Positions 18,420 to 27,209 of a stretch of DNA of 64,000 nt are shown here, piece after piece. The notes under the pieces were generated by a model, which worked only from the letters and a program-made list of their open reading frames with translations, was not told where the DNA came from and made no database searches. The stretch comes from Hoeflea marina. Its GTDB lineage: Bacteria; Pseudomonadota; Alphaproteobacteria; Rhizobiales; Rhizobiaceae. Each line of letters starts with the position of its first letter. The stretch's first letter is position 1. The stretch covers positions 248,001 to 312,000 of the forward strand of contig NZ_QGTR01000005.1 in the NCBI RefSeq assembly GCF_003182275.1, written 5' to 3'. The translations under genes and the position numbers were made by a program.

Positions 18420-19058
18420 CTATTCCGCCTGCAGCGAACCCACGAACTGTTCCGCGACCGGCAGGAAGTTTTCCACCATGACCTTGATCCCGTCGGAGTT
18501 GGGATGCATTCCATCGCTGAGCTCCAGCCCGGGATTGCCTGTCACCCCGTCGAGGAAGAACGGGTACAGCATCAGGTCGTGGCGCTTCGCGAGGTCCGGA
18601 TAGATTGCATTGAACGTGGCCGCATAGTCCCCGCCCATATTGGGCGGCGCCAGCATTCCAGCCAGCAGCACGGGGATGCCCCGGTCCTGCAGCCGGGCAA
18701 TTATCGCCTCCAGATTGCTCCTGGTTTCCGACACCGGCAGACCGCGCAGAACATCGTTGGCTCCGAGTTCGAGAATGACACCGTCGGTGCCGTCGGGAAT
18801 GGACCAGTCGACCCGCGCCAGCCCGTCGGCTGTGGTGTCGCCCGACACCCCGGAATCCGTGATCACCACGTCGTGGCCGCGAGCCTGCAGCGCTTGTGTC
18901 AGTTGCGCCGGAAAGCCGGCGCTGGACGGCAGCTGGTAGCCGGCCATCAGGCTGTCGCCGAAGCCGACGATGCTCAGCGTCTCCGCCCGCGCCGCCGTGC
19001 TGGCGACGAGAATGGTGGCTGCGACCGCAATTGACGCCAGCGTGTTCTTGATACCCAT
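18420..19058 (-). CDS. tesA: Arylesterase / GDSL lysophospholipase (TesA-like)
   Basis: 212 residues with an N-terminal signal peptide (MGIKNTLASIAVAATILVASTAARA, cleavage after ARA). SGNH-hydrolase blocks: FGDSLMAGY (block I, nucleophile Ser) near residue 35, SGDTTADGL (II), LGANDVLRG (III) and SDGMHPNSDG (V; catalytic Asp and His) near residue 185. It is periplasmic and hydrolyses esters and thioesters. ATG at 19058 begins the signal peptide. In related genomes as I recall them, tesA is divergent from the ybbA-type ABC gene; here a ddl gene lies between. Confidence 0.93.
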   Translation of the reverse strand: MGIKNTLASIAVAATILVASTAARAETLSIVGFGDSLMAGYQLPSSAGFPAQLTQALQARGHDVVITDSGVSGDTTADGLARVDWSIPDGTDGVILELGANDVLRGLPVSETRSNLEAIIARLQDRGIPVLLAGMLAPPNMGGDYAATFNAIYPDLAKRHDLMLYPFFLDGVTGNPGLELSDGMHPNSDGIKVMVENFLPVAEQFVGSLQAE

Positions 19059-19162
19059 GATCGTGCTCCCGTGGTCGCCGTGGCCGGCTGTTGCTGCTGC
19101 CCTATATAGGCGCGCGGCAGCCGAAACAAACTGCAGCGCTCCAGGAGCCGGCCGCCGTCGCC

Positions 19163-20173
19163 TCAGCCGTAGCGGCGGCGGGCAAGCTCGATCTGCTCGG
19201 ACAGGAAGTCGGAAAAGGGAACGCCGGCGGCCGCCAGCGCCTGCGGGATCAGCGATGCCTTGCTCAGGCCGGGCAAGGTGTTGATCTCCAGAAACACCGG
19301 CCCGTCCGGCCCGACGATCAGGTCCGTGCGCGAATAGCCATAGGCGCCGATGGCCGCGTGGGCGGCAAGAGCCAGACTCTGGAGCTGGCCGGACAGGGCA
19401 TCCGGAATGTCGGCCGGGCAGATTTCCTGGCAACCCCGGCCAAGATACTTGGCGCTGTAGTCGAACTGAACATCGGGGTCGAGCACGATCTCCACCGGCG
19501 GCAGCCCCCGCAGCACGCCGTCAATCTGGCTCACTCCGACGGTGAATTCCCGCCCGCTGACGAAGGGTTCGAGCATGTAGTCGCATTCGGCGCTGGCGGC
19601 GCTCAGCAGGTCCAGCCCGGATGGATCGCGGATGGCGATCAGTCCGTGACTGGAGCCGCTGGCCACGGGCTTGCCGACCAATGGTCCGTGGAGCTGCAGA
19701 AAGCCGGCAGCGGCCGAGCCATCCGCACCGGCGCAGATGAGGAGGCTGGGGGCGACGGGGACTCCCCGGGCGGCCGCCAGCAGCTTGGACTGCTGCTTGT
19801 CAAAGCCGCTCGCACCCGCAGCCGACCCCGAGCCTGTGAAGGGAATCAGTCGTCTTTCGCAGTCCAGCGCCAGCGCGCCGTCTTCCGCGCCGACGCCATG
19901 CAGGCCGAGTACCAGCAGACGCGAGTCGGCCTGGGCCCGCTCCAGAGCTTCGTCGATGCTCCGGGCCAGCGGCTTCGACGTGGGCTCGAATGCGATCTCG
20001 AAGGCGGAGCGGTGGGCGGCGAGTTCGGCGTGGCTGACCGGGATGAAGTGGTCGTCGGACTGCCAGAACCACAGATCGGCGTCAGGGGCATGGCTGGCCA
20101 GGTTCTGGGCCGAGGCGACCGACACCAGTCGTTCCGCCCCGTGACCACCAAACAGGATCGTGATTTCGGTCAT
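19163..20173 (-). CDS. D-alanine--D-alanine ligase family ATP-grasp enzyme (stand-alone paralog)
   Basis: 336 residues with the full Ddl domain set. The N-terminal loop GGHGAERLVSVASAQNL keeps the Glu and Ser of the Ddl GGxSxERExS motif. LHGVGAEDGALALDC corresponds to HGxxGEDG with changes. TGSGSAAGASGFDKQQSK is the lid region, KPVASGSSHGL the Ser-Ser loop, and DYSAKYLGRG the omega loop with Lys-Tyr. YSRTDLIV and LEINTLPGLS are the Mg/ATP-binding Arg, Glu and Asn. All catalytic residues I can check are present. Ddl joins two D-Ala for peptidoglycan. Rhizobiales normally have ddlB in the mur/fts cluster, so this is probably a second copy, possibly with changed specificity. The stop is 104 bases from the tesA start. 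Confidence 0.85.
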   Translation of the reverse strand: MTEITILFGGHGAERLVSVASAQNLASHAPDADLWFWQSDDHFIPVSHAELAAHRSAFEIAFEPTSKPLARSIDEALERAQADSRLLVLGLHGVGAEDGALALDCERRLIPFTGSGSAAGASGFDKQQSKLLAAARGVPVAPSLLICAGADGSAAAGFLQLHGPLVGKPVASGSSHGLIAIRDPSGLDLLSAASAECDYMLEPFVSGREFTVGVSQIDGVLRGLPPVEIVLDPDVQFDYSAKYLGRGCQEICPADIPDALSGQLQSLALAAHAAIGAYGYSRTDLIVGPDGPVFLEINTLPGLSKASLIPQALAAAGVPFSDFLSEQIELARRRYG

Positions 20174-20455
20174 TGTTCACCTTCGGCTTCGCAGTGGGAC
20201 CCGGCCGGTTGGCGCGTGCCAGGTTGGAGTATCGGGCGCATTGAGCCGGAAATGCGGCGTCCTTCCTGCTGATAGTGACCTATCGGGCTGGTGCCAAGCC
20301 GGACACCGCCCGTAGTCGCGGTCTTCCGGCAAAAGACGGCCCGCGGGCGGCATCGATCCGGCCCAGTCTTTAAATCCGGCTGTCCCGCCCCTAAGTGCAA
20401 GGGAGCGAATGTTTCACATCTCACCCATCGTTCAATCATGACAGGAAGCGGCCTC

Positions 20456-21169
20456 GTGACGGAAACAATTGTCAGACTCAGGGCCGCCGATCTCACGCTC
20501 GGCAACGGCGCCTCCTCGGTGCATGTTCTCAAGGGCATCGACCTCGACATCGCCAAGGGTGAATCCGTAGGCATCGTGGGCCCCTCGGGTTCCGGCAAGT
20601 CGACGCTGCTGATGGTGATCGCCGGCCTCGAGAGGCTCGACGCGGGAGAAATCCATGTCGCCGATGCCGCCCTTCACGGTCTGGGCGAAGATGCACTGGC
20701 CGCCGTGCGCGGCCGCACCATCGGCATTGTGTTTCAGTCCTTCCACCTCATTCCCAACATGACGGCGTTGGAGAATGTCGCGGTCCCACTGGAACTCGCC
20801 GGACGCGGCGATGCCTTCGACCGGGCGCGCGCGGAACTGGTCGCGGTGGGACTCGGCGAGCGGCTCAGCCATTTCCCGGGACAGCTCTCCGGTGGCGAGC
20901 AGCAACGTGTCGCCATTGCCCGGGCTCTCGCGCCCGACCCGATCCTGATCATCGCCGACGAGCCCACAGGCAATCTCGATGGCGAGACCGGGCGGCAGAT
21001 CATTGAGCTGCTGTTCTCCAAGCAGGCTGAGCGCGGCGCCACGCTGCTGCTGGTCACCCATGACACCAGCCTCGCCGCCCGCTGCAGCCGCCAGGTGTCG
21101 GTCCGTTCCGGCCGCATCGTCGGCGATTCCACTTCGGCTGAGGGCGCCGCCGCGCGGGCTCTGGCATGA
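20456..21169 (+). CDS. ABC transporter ATP-binding protein (YbbA/LolD-type)
   Basis: 237 residues from the GTG at 20456, chosen because AGGAAG lies 7 bases upstream; an ATG at 20438 has no ribosome-binding site. Walker [10 protein letters not shown] (~residue 41), Q-loop [23 protein letters not shown], signature [15 protein letters not shown], Walker [14 protein letters not shown] and the H-loop LLVTHD are all present. This belongs to the MacB/LolD family of ATPases that power FtsX-type permeases. It overlaps the permease start by 4 bases (ATGA), so the two are translationally coupled. It corresponds to E. coli YbbA, usually encoded beside tesA. Confidence 0.93.
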   Translation: MTETIVRLRAADLTLGNGASSVHVLKGIDLDIAKGESVGIVGPSGSGKSTLLMVIAGLERLDAGEIHVADAALHGLGEDALAAVRGRTIGIVFQSFHLIPNMTALENVAVPLELAGRGDAFDRARAELVAVGLGERLSHFPGQLSGGEQQRVAIARALAPDPILIIADEPTGNLDGETGRQIIELLFSKQAERGATLLLVTHDTSLAARCSRQVSVRSGRIVGDSTSAEGAAARALA

Positions 21170-23718
21170 GCGCGGCCAATCCGGCCGGAACGGGCCTGGC
21201 CTTCCGGCTGGCGCTGCGCGAACTGCGCGGCGGCCTGTCCGGCTTCTACATCTTCCTCGCCTGCGTGGCGCTGGGAACTGCGGCCATAGCCGGGGTCAAC
21301 TCCGTCTCGCAGATGATGACCGGTTCGATCGCCGCCGAGGGCCGGACCATTCTCGGTGGCGATATCCGCTTCGAGACCAACAACCGCGACATCGACGAGG
21401 CGCAGCGCGAATTCATTGCCGGCCTCGGCAAGGTCTCGGCCGGCGCCGGTCTGCGAACCATGGCGCGGACCGGCGACGGCTCCGACCAGTCGCTGGTTGA
21501 ATTGCGCTCCGTGGATGAGGCCTACCCTCTCTACGGCGCGCTCGTCACCGAGCCCGCATTGCCCCGTGCGGCGCTGTTCGAGCTCCGCGACGGGAGCTAC
21601 GGCGCCGTGACGGCACAGATCCTGCTCGACCGCCTCGGCCTCGTCATCGGCGACAAACTGCTTGTCGGCGACGCCAGTTTCCAGATCCGCGCCACCATGG
21701 TCACCGAGCCCGATGCGCTGTCGGAGGGCTTCGGCTTCGCGCCGCGGCTGATGATCTCGGCTGAGGCGCTCACCAGCGCCGGGCTGATCCGTCCGGGCAG
21801 TCTCATCGAATACGGCTACCGGGTCCGCCTTGACGCGGCCGGCGCCGCCGACATCGGGGCCGTTCGCGATGCTGCGACAGCCGGATTTCCCGACGCCGGC
21901 TGGCAGGTGCGCACCAGCGCCAATGCCGCCCCCGCGCTCACCCGCAACATAGAACGCTTTTCGCAGTTCCTCACCCTGGTGGGTCTGACCGCGCTGATCG
22001 TCGGAGGTGTCGGTGTCGCCAACGCCGTGCGCGCCTATCTCGATTCCAAGCGTGGCGTCATTGCCACGCTCAAATGCGTCGGTGCGCAGTCGCGGTTCGT
22101 CGTGCTTGTCTACCTCATCGAGGTGATGTTGATCGCGGCCATGGGGGTCGTCATCGGACTGGTCGCGGGCGCCTCGATGCCGTTCCTGGCGGCGAACTTT
22201 CTCGCCGGCATGGTGCCGGTCACCGCCCATGCCGAACTCTACCCTTCCGCGCTCGGCATGGCGGCCCTCTTCGGCCTGCTCACTGCCTTCGCCTTCGCCT
22301 TGCTGCCGCTGGGGCGCGCAGGCGAAATCCCGGCCACCGCATTGTTCCGGCAGCAGGGCTTTTCGGCCGGGGCCCGCGCCGGCTTGCCCTATCTGATCGC
22401 CTCCGGCTCAACGCTTGCCCTTCTCTGCGCCGCCGCGATCGCCACCGCCGACGACAAGCGCGTGGCCGGCATCTTCATCATTGGCGTCGCCGCCGCCTTC
22501 TTGGTGCTGCGGCTGGTCGGCCAGCTGGTGCAATGGCTCGCGCGCCGGGCGCCCGTCGTCCCCTCGACCCCGCTCCGGCTCGCCATCGGCAACATCCACC
22601 GCCCCGGCGCGCTAACCCCTTCGGTGGTGCTGTCGCTCGGCCTCGGGCTGGCGCTGCTGGTGACCCTGGCGTTGATCGATTCAGATCTGCGCCGCGAACT
22701 TTCCGGCAACCTGCCCGAGCGCGCGCCAAATTTCTTCTTCGTCGACATCCAGTCCAATGAAATCGAGGATTTCGAGCGCATCGTCAGGGCCACCGCCCCT
22801 GAAGGAAAGATTATCAAGGTGCCGATGCTGCGCGGCCGCATCCTCGAGCTCAACGGCAAGGAAGTCAGCGAGGCCAACGTACCCGAAGGCGGGCGCTGGG
22901 TGCTGCGCGGCGACCGCGGCGTCACCTATGCCAGGAACCTTCCCGAAAACACCCGCCTTGCCGAAGGCTCATGGTGGGCGGCAGACTATGCCGGCGAACC
23001 GCTTGTCTCCTTCTCGGCGGAAGAGGCGGGCGAACTCGGCCTGAAGATCGGCGACACCGTCACCGTTTCGGTACTGGGCCGCTCTATCACGGCCCGCATC
23101 GCCAATCTGCGCGATGTCGAGTGGGAATCGCTGTCGATCAACTTCGTCATGGTTTTTTCGCCCAACACTTTCGCCGGGGCGCCGCATGCCTGGATGGCGA
23201 CGCTGACCGATCCGGGCGCCGATGCGGCGCTCGAAGGCCAGATCTTGCGCAATGTCACCCAGGCGCACCCGACCATCACCAGCCTCCGGGTGAAGGACGC
23301 CATCGAGATCGCAAACCGGCTGGTGGGCCAGATCGGCATCGCCATCCGCGCTGCCGCCTCGGTGGCGCTGATCGCCTCGGTGCTGGTGCTCGCCGGCGCG
23401 CTGGCCGCCGGCAACCGGGCGCGCATGCATGACGCGGTGGTGCTCAAGACGCTCGGCGCCACCCGGCGCACGCTGATCCGGGCCTACAGCTACGAATACG
23501 GCCTGCTGGGACTTGCCACCGCGATCTTTGCGCTCGGATTCGGCGGTGTCGCCGCCTGGTTCCTGGTCAGCCGCATCATGCACATGCCGTCGCAGTTCAT
23601 GCCGGGCATCGCGTTCGCGACGCTCGGCGTGGCCCTCGTCGTCACCGTCGGCATCGGCCTTGCCGGCACTTGGCGGGTTCTGGGCCAGAAGGCCGCACCG
23701 GTGCTGCGCGAACTCTAA
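21166..23718 (+). CDS. ABC transporter permease, FtsX/MacB-like (YbbP-type)
   Basis: 850 residues. Topology is one N-terminal helix ([19 protein letters not shown]), a large periplasmic domain, a bundle of membrane segments at about residues 265-500, a second periplasmic domain (about 515-715), then three C-terminal helices. Two FtsX domains are visible: [24 protein letters not shown] with LKCVGAQ, and [35 protein letters not shown]. This duplicated layout matches E. coli YbbP. Partnered with the preceding ATPase, it probably extracts or moves lipids, lipoproteins or related molecules; the substrate is unknown. A repeat element follows directly after the stop. Confidence 0.93.
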   Translation: MSAANPAGTGLAFRLALRELRGGLSGFYIFLACVALGTAAIAGVNSVSQMMTGSIAAEGRTILGGDIRFETNNRDIDEAQREFIAGLGKVSAGAGLRTMARTGDGSDQSLVELRSVDEAYPLYGALVTEPALPRAALFELRDGSYGAVTAQILLDRLGLVIGDKLLVGDASFQIRATMVTEPDALSEGFGFAPRLMISAEALTSAGLIRPGSLIEYGYRVRLDAAGAADIGAVRDAATAGFPDAGWQVRTSANAAPALTRNIERFSQFLTLVGLTALIVGGVGVANAVRAYLDSKRGVIATLKCVGAQSRFVVLVYLIEVMLIAAMGVVIGLVAGASMPFLAANFLAGMVPVTAHAELYPSALGMAALFGLLTAFAFALLPLGRAGEIPATALFRQQGFSAGARAGLPYLIASGSTLALLCAAAIATADDKRVAGIFIIGVAAAFLVLRLVGQLVQWLARRAPVVPSTPLRLAIGNIHRPGALTPSVVLSLGLGLALLVTLALIDSDLRRELSGNLPERAPNFFFVDIQSNEIEDFERIVRATAPEGKIIKVPMLRGRILELNGKEVSEANVPEGGRWVLRGDRGVTYARNLPENTRLAEGSWWAADYAGEPLVSFSAEEAGELGLKIGDTVTVSVLGRSITARIANLRDVEWESLSINFVMVFSPNTFAGAPHAWMATLTDPGADAALEGQILRNVTQAHPTITSLRVKDAIEIANRLVGQIGIAIRAAASVALIASVLVLAGALAAGNRARMHDAVVLKTLGATRRTLIRAYSYEYGLLGLATAIFALGFGGVAAWFLVSRIMHMPSQFMPGIAFATLGVALVVTVGIGLAGTWRVLGQKAAPVLREL

Positions 23719-23724
23719 TGCAGG

Positions 23725-23820
23725 TCGCCCGAAAGCGTCCAGCGGTTTCGGGATCACGACATGCATCCTTACAGAGAGCTGCGGCCATCGCGTGAATCTG
23801 AATTCACGCGATGGGCCCTA
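23725..23820 (+). repeat. Intergenic repeat family B, copy 1, with perfect hairpin
   Basis: The first ~50 bases (TCGCCCGAAAGCGTCC, then GCGGTTTCGGGATCACGACATGC) match 49254-49303 with one gap and scattered mismatches. The right part holds a perfect 13-bp inverted repeat at 23785-23814 (CCATCGCGTGAAT / ATTCACGCGATGG, loop CTGA). No T-run follows. It lies between the ABC permease stop and the ybhL promoter. I recall similar hairpin elements in other Rhizobiales intergenic regions. Confidence 0.65.
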
Positions 23821-23896
23821 GAAGAGCGGGAAGCGGGTCTCTCGGATCCAGAACGGCGGAAATCGGCAGGAATTGCCGCTTCCGGCGCGCGAGCCC

Positions 23897-23925
23897 TTGT
23901 GGTCGGTTGATTCAATCATCATATT
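23897..23925 (+). promoter_or_regulatory. Predicted sigma-70-type promoter of the ybhL gene
   Basis: A CTTGTGG -35 region (TTGTGG at 23897-23902), a 17-base spacer and CATATT at 23920-23925 fit the alphaproteobacterial housekeeping consensus. Predicted start is near 23932, exactly where the structured leader begins. Confidence 0.5.
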
Positions 23926-23931
23926 GAACGC

Positions 23932-24012
23932 AGGCATGCTGGAGCCCCGCAGCGGCGCCTGGGATGAAAGTTCCCGACTCCGTAAACCTATCCGGGGCTT
24001 ATAAGAGGAAAT
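23932..24012 (+). ncRNA. ybhL leader RNA (5' UTR motif)
   Basis: The leader between the predicted promoter and the Bax-inhibitor gene contains a long-range pairing of AGCCCCG (23943-23949) with CGGGGCT (23993-23999). Inside it is a small hairpin, GGGATGAAAGTTCCC. A known Rfam motif, the ybhL leader, was described by comparative genomics upstream of ybhL genes in Rhizobiales. Position, order and gene match that motif. I could not run a covariance model, so the assignment rests on context and visible pairing. Confidence 0.65.
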
Positions 24013-24013
24013 C

Positions 24014-24790
24014 ATGGCTGACTTTCGCAATTCGAATGTCCGCGTGGCAGGAGGCGCCCACGTCGACGCTGATATAGATCAGGGTCTGCGCGCCTATATG
24101 CTGCGCGTCTACAATCTCATGGCAATGGGTCTGGGCATCACCGGCGTGGCTGCCTATGCCATCGCGATGTTTGCGACAACCAACGATCCGGCCGCCGCGG
24201 TTGCCACGCTCGGCAACGGCAAGATGCTGACCAGCCTTGGCGCCGCGCTCTATGGTTCGCCGCTCAAGTGGGTGGTCATGCTTGCGCCGCTGGGCATGGT
24301 GTTCTTCCTGAGCGCACGCCTTGAAAAGATGAGCGTCGCCTCCGCGCAGACCGCCTTCTGGGTGTTCGCAGCGCTGATGGGCGTCTCCCTGTCGTCGATC
24401 TTCCTGGTCTACACCGGTGCGTCGATCACGCAGACCTTCTTCGTGACCGCGGCGTCGTTCGGTGCGCTGTCGCTCTATGGCTACACCACCAAGCGCAACC
24501 TGTCGGCGATGGGCTCGTTCCTGATGATGGGCCTGTTCGGCCTGATCATCGCCATGGTGGTCAACATCTTCCTGCAGTCGAGCGCGCTGCAGTTCGCCAT
24601 CTCGGCAATCGGCGTGCTGATCTTCGCAGGCCTGACCGCCTACGACACGCAGCAGATCAAGGAGATGTATTACGAGGGCGATTCAGACGCCACCGCCGGT
24701 CGCAAGGCGATCATGGGTGCGCTGCGTCTCTATCTCGACTTCATCAACCTGTTCACCTTCCTGCTCCAGTTCATGGGCAACCGCGAATAG
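24014..24790 (+). CDS. Bax inhibitor-1/YccA family membrane protein (YbhL)
   Basis: 258 residues with seven hydrophobic segments. The BI-1 family pattern is clear: LRAYMLRVYNLMAMGLGITGVAAY near the start, SLSSIFLVYTGASI in the middle, SLYGYTTKRNLSAMGSF, then GLTAYDTQQIKEMYYEGD, which is the UPF0005 signature near residue 205. The C-terminus RLYLDFINLFTFLLQFMGNRE is also typical. ATG at 24014 has AAGAGGAAA upstream. Members are pH-sensitive calcium-leak channels or interact with membrane proteases. Expression is probably controlled by the leader RNA, and transcription ends at the strong terminator at 24809. Confidence 0.95.
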   Translation: MADFRNSNVRVAGGAHVDADIDQGLRAYMLRVYNLMAMGLGITGVAAYAIAMFATTNDPAAAVATLGNGKMLTSLGAALYGSPLKWVVMLAPLGMVFFLSARLEKMSVASAQTAFWVFAALMGVSLSSIFLVYTGASITQTFFVTAASFGALSLYGYTTKRNLSAMGSFLMMGLFGLIIAMVVNIFLQSSALQFAISAIGVLIFAGLTAYDTQQIKEMYYEGDSDATAGRKAIMGALRLYLDFINLFTFLLQFMGNRE

Positions 24791-24808
24791 TCCGTCGCAA
24801 TCGACAGG

Positions 24809-24835
24809 AAAAGCGGCCTTCGGGCCGCTTTTTTT
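24809..24835 (+). terminator. Rho-independent terminator of the ybhL gene
   Basis: AAGCGGCC and GGCCGCTT form an 8-bp stem with a TTCG tetraloop, preceded by AA and running into seven T. This is a canonical intrinsic terminator 19 bases after the stop. Confidence 0.95.
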
Positions 24836-24944
24836 ATGCCCACGCAACACTCTCCGGCCGGTGATCACGGGGCTGCGCCGGCCTGTTTGCCTTCGGTCCC
24901 GATTGGTCTAGAAGGTGGCGAGCTCCACCGGACCCGACACCGCC

Positions 24945-25493
24945 ATGATCATCCGCGATTGCCGTCCCGCCGATCTTCCCGCCATCACCGCGATCTATGC
25001 CGAGAGCGTCGAGACCGGCGTCGCCAGCTATGAGCTTGTCGCGCCCGATCTTGCCGAGATGACCCGCCGCCATTCGGCCATCGTCGCTGACGGCTACCCC
25101 TACGTGGTCGCCGAGGACGGCGGAACCATCATCGGCTATGCCTATGCCTCCGCGTTCCGCACCAGGCCTGCCTACCGCTGGCTGGTGGAGGATTCGATCT
25201 ATCTCGCCGCCGCGGCGCAGGGCCGCGGTACCGGCAGCGCCCTGCTGGCGGAGCTGCTCGCGCGTTGCGCGGGCCTCGGCTTCCGGCAGATGCTGGCGGT
25301 GATCGGCGGCGCCCATCCGGCTTCGGTGGCGGTGCACCGCAAGGCCGGTTTCGTCGATGCGGGCCTCATCCATGCCACGGGCTACAAGCACGGCCGCTGG
25401 CTCGACACCGCGCTGATGCAGATCGCGCTGGGCGAAGGCAGCACCACCGACCCCGAGATGCAAAGCTATCCGGGAACCCTGTTTCGCGGCTGA
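24945..25493 (+). CDS. GNAT N-acetyltransferase, phosphinothricin-acetyltransferase-like
   Basis: 182 residues from ATG 24945 (MIIRDCRPADLPAITAIYAESVETG), the conserved start of Pat/Bar/YncA-type enzymes. The signature YVVAEDGGTIIGYAYASAFRTRPAYRWLVEDSIYLA is followed by the CoA loop AAQGRGTGSALLAELL, then GGAHPASVAVHRKAGFVDAG and TGYKHGRWLDTALMQ. All are typical of the family that acetylates phosphinothricin, methionine sulfoximine or related amines. The true substrate is unknown. It converges with the DUF2794 gene 17 bases away. Confidence 0.92.
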   Translation: MIIRDCRPADLPAITAIYAESVETGVASYELVAPDLAEMTRRHSAIVADGYPYVVAEDGGTIIGYAYASAFRTRPAYRWLVEDSIYLAAAAQGRGTGSALLAELLARCAGLGFRQMLAVIGGAHPASVAVHRKAGFVDAGLIHATGYKHGRWLDTALMQIALGEGSTTDPEMQSYPGTLFRG

Positions 25494-25510
25494 ACCCGGT
25501 CGACCGGAGG

Positions 25511-25906
25511 TCAGACCAGGCGAGGCGGCTTGTCGAAGAACTTCAGCACCTGCGCCAGATCGTGACCCCGCTTGAGCACCGCGCCGGCGCTGGCGGTGAT
25601 GCTGAACGCGCCCTGCCGGCGCGCGCGCGACGGGTCTTTCTCGATCCGGTAGAGCGGCACTTCGCTGGCGCGGCGGAACACCGAGATCACCGCCCGGTCG
25701 TGCAGGTGGTCGATGGCATAGTCGCGCCAGTGTCCCTCCGCGACCATCCGGCCGTAGAGACGAAGAATGAGATCGAGCTCGCGGCGCTGGAAGGTGATCA
25801 GCTCCGGCTGTTCGCGGCGCCGCGCCTCGGCGAGATCGACCAGCACGGGCTCTTTGTCCTGGCTGTCGGCGCGCCGGGATTTGCGTGAATCTGATGCGTC
25901 CGTCAT
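25511..25906 (-). CDS. DUF2794 family protein
   Basis: 131 residues. The core is FQRRELDLILRLYGRMVAEGHWRDYAIDHLHDRAVISVFRRASEVPLYRIEKDP, then QGAFSITASAGAVLKRGHDLAQVL and a basic end. This matches the small alphaproteobacterial DUF2794 family. ATG at 25906 is preferred; an upstream in-frame ATG adds 57 low-complexity Pro/Ser residues. The first ~30 residues are charged and probably flexible. Function is unknown. It is monocistronic, with a 394-base upstream gap that holds the candidate small RNA. Confidence 0.85.
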   Translation of the reverse strand: MTDASDSRKSRRADSQDKEPVLVDLAEARRREQPELITFQRRELDLILRLYGRMVAEGHWRDYAIDHLHDRAVISVFRRASEVPLYRIEKDPSRARRQGAFSITASAGAVLKRGHDLAQVLKFFDKPPRLV

Positions 25907-26164
25907 CTCTCGGCTCACCTCGAAGCAGTTGGCACGCCAGTTTGCCTCAAGAGGCGGGGAATTCAACCCCGGCGAGGATGAGGATTCCGGCGCGGGCGGA
26001 TCGACCGGGCCTGCCGGGGCGCCGCTCTCAGGAGAGGCCGAGCGAATGCCCGGCGGCGGTGCCGACCGGGCCTGCATTTCTCACATTTCGGCCGTAATTC
26101 AGTCAAATCCGCGCCCGATTCGGGGACGAGAGTGAGGTCGTTGCCTCAAATGGTCCGGCCCGGG

Positions 26165-26288
26165 GATTTCGATTTTCAGCCCCCCAGCCCCTCGGAGCCT
26201 TCGGGTCGGACCGACTTTTCAAAGCCCATTCCCGGGACTGGAGGCAGCATCCCCATACTCCGGCCGGCGCGAAGCCGGTCTTTTTTTG
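26165..26288 (+). ncRNA. Candidate small RNA ending at an intrinsic terminator
   Basis: The 394-base gap between the minus-strand DUF2794 and DUF1223 genes has no plausible plus-strand coding region, yet it ends with a clear plus-strand terminator at 26262-26287. A possible -35, TTGCCT at 26141, precedes AT-richer sequence (GGATTTCGATTTTC, 26164-26177), but no strong -10 is visible, so the 5' end is uncertain. The closest plus-strand gene ends ~770 bases upstream with a convergent gene in between, so the terminator is unlikely to serve it. A transcript of about 100-125 nt is inferred. I could not match it to a known RNA family. Confidence 0.45.
26262..26287 (+). terminator. Plus-strand intrinsic terminator with no upstream CDS
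   Basis: GGCCGGC and GCCGGTC form a 7-bp stem (one G-T pair) with a GCGAA loop, followed directly by seven T. Confidence 0.85.
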
Positions 26289-26300
26289 TTCGGGTTTGCG

Positions 26301-27044
26301 TCAGCCCGCTGCCTTGGCGTCGATCACCGCCGCGCCCAGGATGGCGCCCGGCGCGCCGTCGCGCGACACCTGCTGCAGCAGGATGGCGCAACCGCGGCCG
26401 GGATGGGCCGCCAGCACCGATTCCGGCAGCTTCAGCGTCACCTCGCCTCCCGACCACATTCCGATGGTTTCCGTCGCCTGCACGCTGTGCCGGTAGGTGA
26501 TGGTCTTGCCGCGGTTTTCGCCGCGGTCGATGGCCACCTTGGTCTTCTCGTCGAAATAGACCGCCACCACATTGGCCTTGCCCTGGCCGGCGCCGATGTG
26601 CACGCGCACGCCTTGCGGATCGGTGACAATGGAAACATCCACCGAAGGGCCCTGATGTCTGGCCGTCATAGCAGCGAGCGCTGCCCTGATGGCCGCATCG
26701 TCTGCTCCGTTGACATGGTCGCGGCCGTTGATCACCGCCTGCGGCGTGTAGACACTGCTCCGGTTGAGCGTGCGGGCATAGCCGTATTGCCGCTCGGTGC
26801 TGGCGGGCGAGCTCAGCGTGTCCTTCCAGCCGAGATAGTTCCAGTAGTCGACATGATAGCTCAATGCCAGCACCTTGCCTTCGTCGATCAGCCGCGACAG
26901 CGTCGCGTCGGCGGGCGGACACGACGAGCAGCCCTGGCTGGTGAACAGCTCGACCACGCCGACGAGATCCCTGGCCATTCCCGGCATCGGCGCAGCGGCA
27001 AGAGCGGGGAGGGAAAGAGCGACGACGGCAATCATTTTCAACAT
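26301..27044 (-). CDS. DUF1223 family exported thioredoxin-like protein
   Basis: 247 residues with a signal peptide (MLKMIAVVALSLPALAAAPM). The mature start VVELFTSQGCSSCPPADATL contains a CSSC motif near residue 40, as in DUF1223 proteins that have a thioredoxin-like N-terminal half. LALSYHVDYWNYLGWKDTLSSP and SVYTPQAVINGRDHVNG are also family-typical. The C-terminal half is beta-rich (VRVHIGAGQGKANVVAVYFD). ATG at 27044 or the Met three codons on could start. It is periplasmic; function unknown, perhaps redox. It lies downstream of acnA, separated by the acnA terminator. Confidence 0.88.
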   Translation of the reverse strand: MLKMIAVVALSLPALAAAPMPGMARDLVGVVELFTSQGCSSCPPADATLSRLIDEGKVLALSYHVDYWNYLGWKDTLSSPASTERQYGYARTLNRSSVYTPQAVINGRDHVNGADDAAIRAALAAMTARHQGPSVDVSIVTDPQGVRVHIGAGQGKANVVAVYFDEKTKVAIDRGENRGKTITYRHSVQATETIGMWSGGEVTLKLPESVLAAHPGRGCAILLQQVSRDGAPGAILGAAVIDAKAAG

Positions 27045-27160
27045 GTCGTGGCCTTCCGGCAATACGCTTGGCTCAGGGAATGGTGAACCCTCTTCTAGCG
27101 CCGCGCCGCACACACGTCCAAATCAACTTGCGGTGAGACCGGGTCGGCGCACCGGAACGC

Positions 27161-27186
27161 AAAACGCCGGGGCTTGGCCCCGGCGT
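27161..27186 (-). terminator. Terminator of acnA
   Basis: ACGCCGGGGC and GCCCCGGCGT form a perfect 10-bp stem with a three-base loop; on the minus strand the stem runs into GTTTTGC. It lies 24 bases beyond the acnA stop. Confidence 0.85.
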
Positions 27187-27209
27187 CTGTTCTTCCGTGG
27201 CGAATGGCC

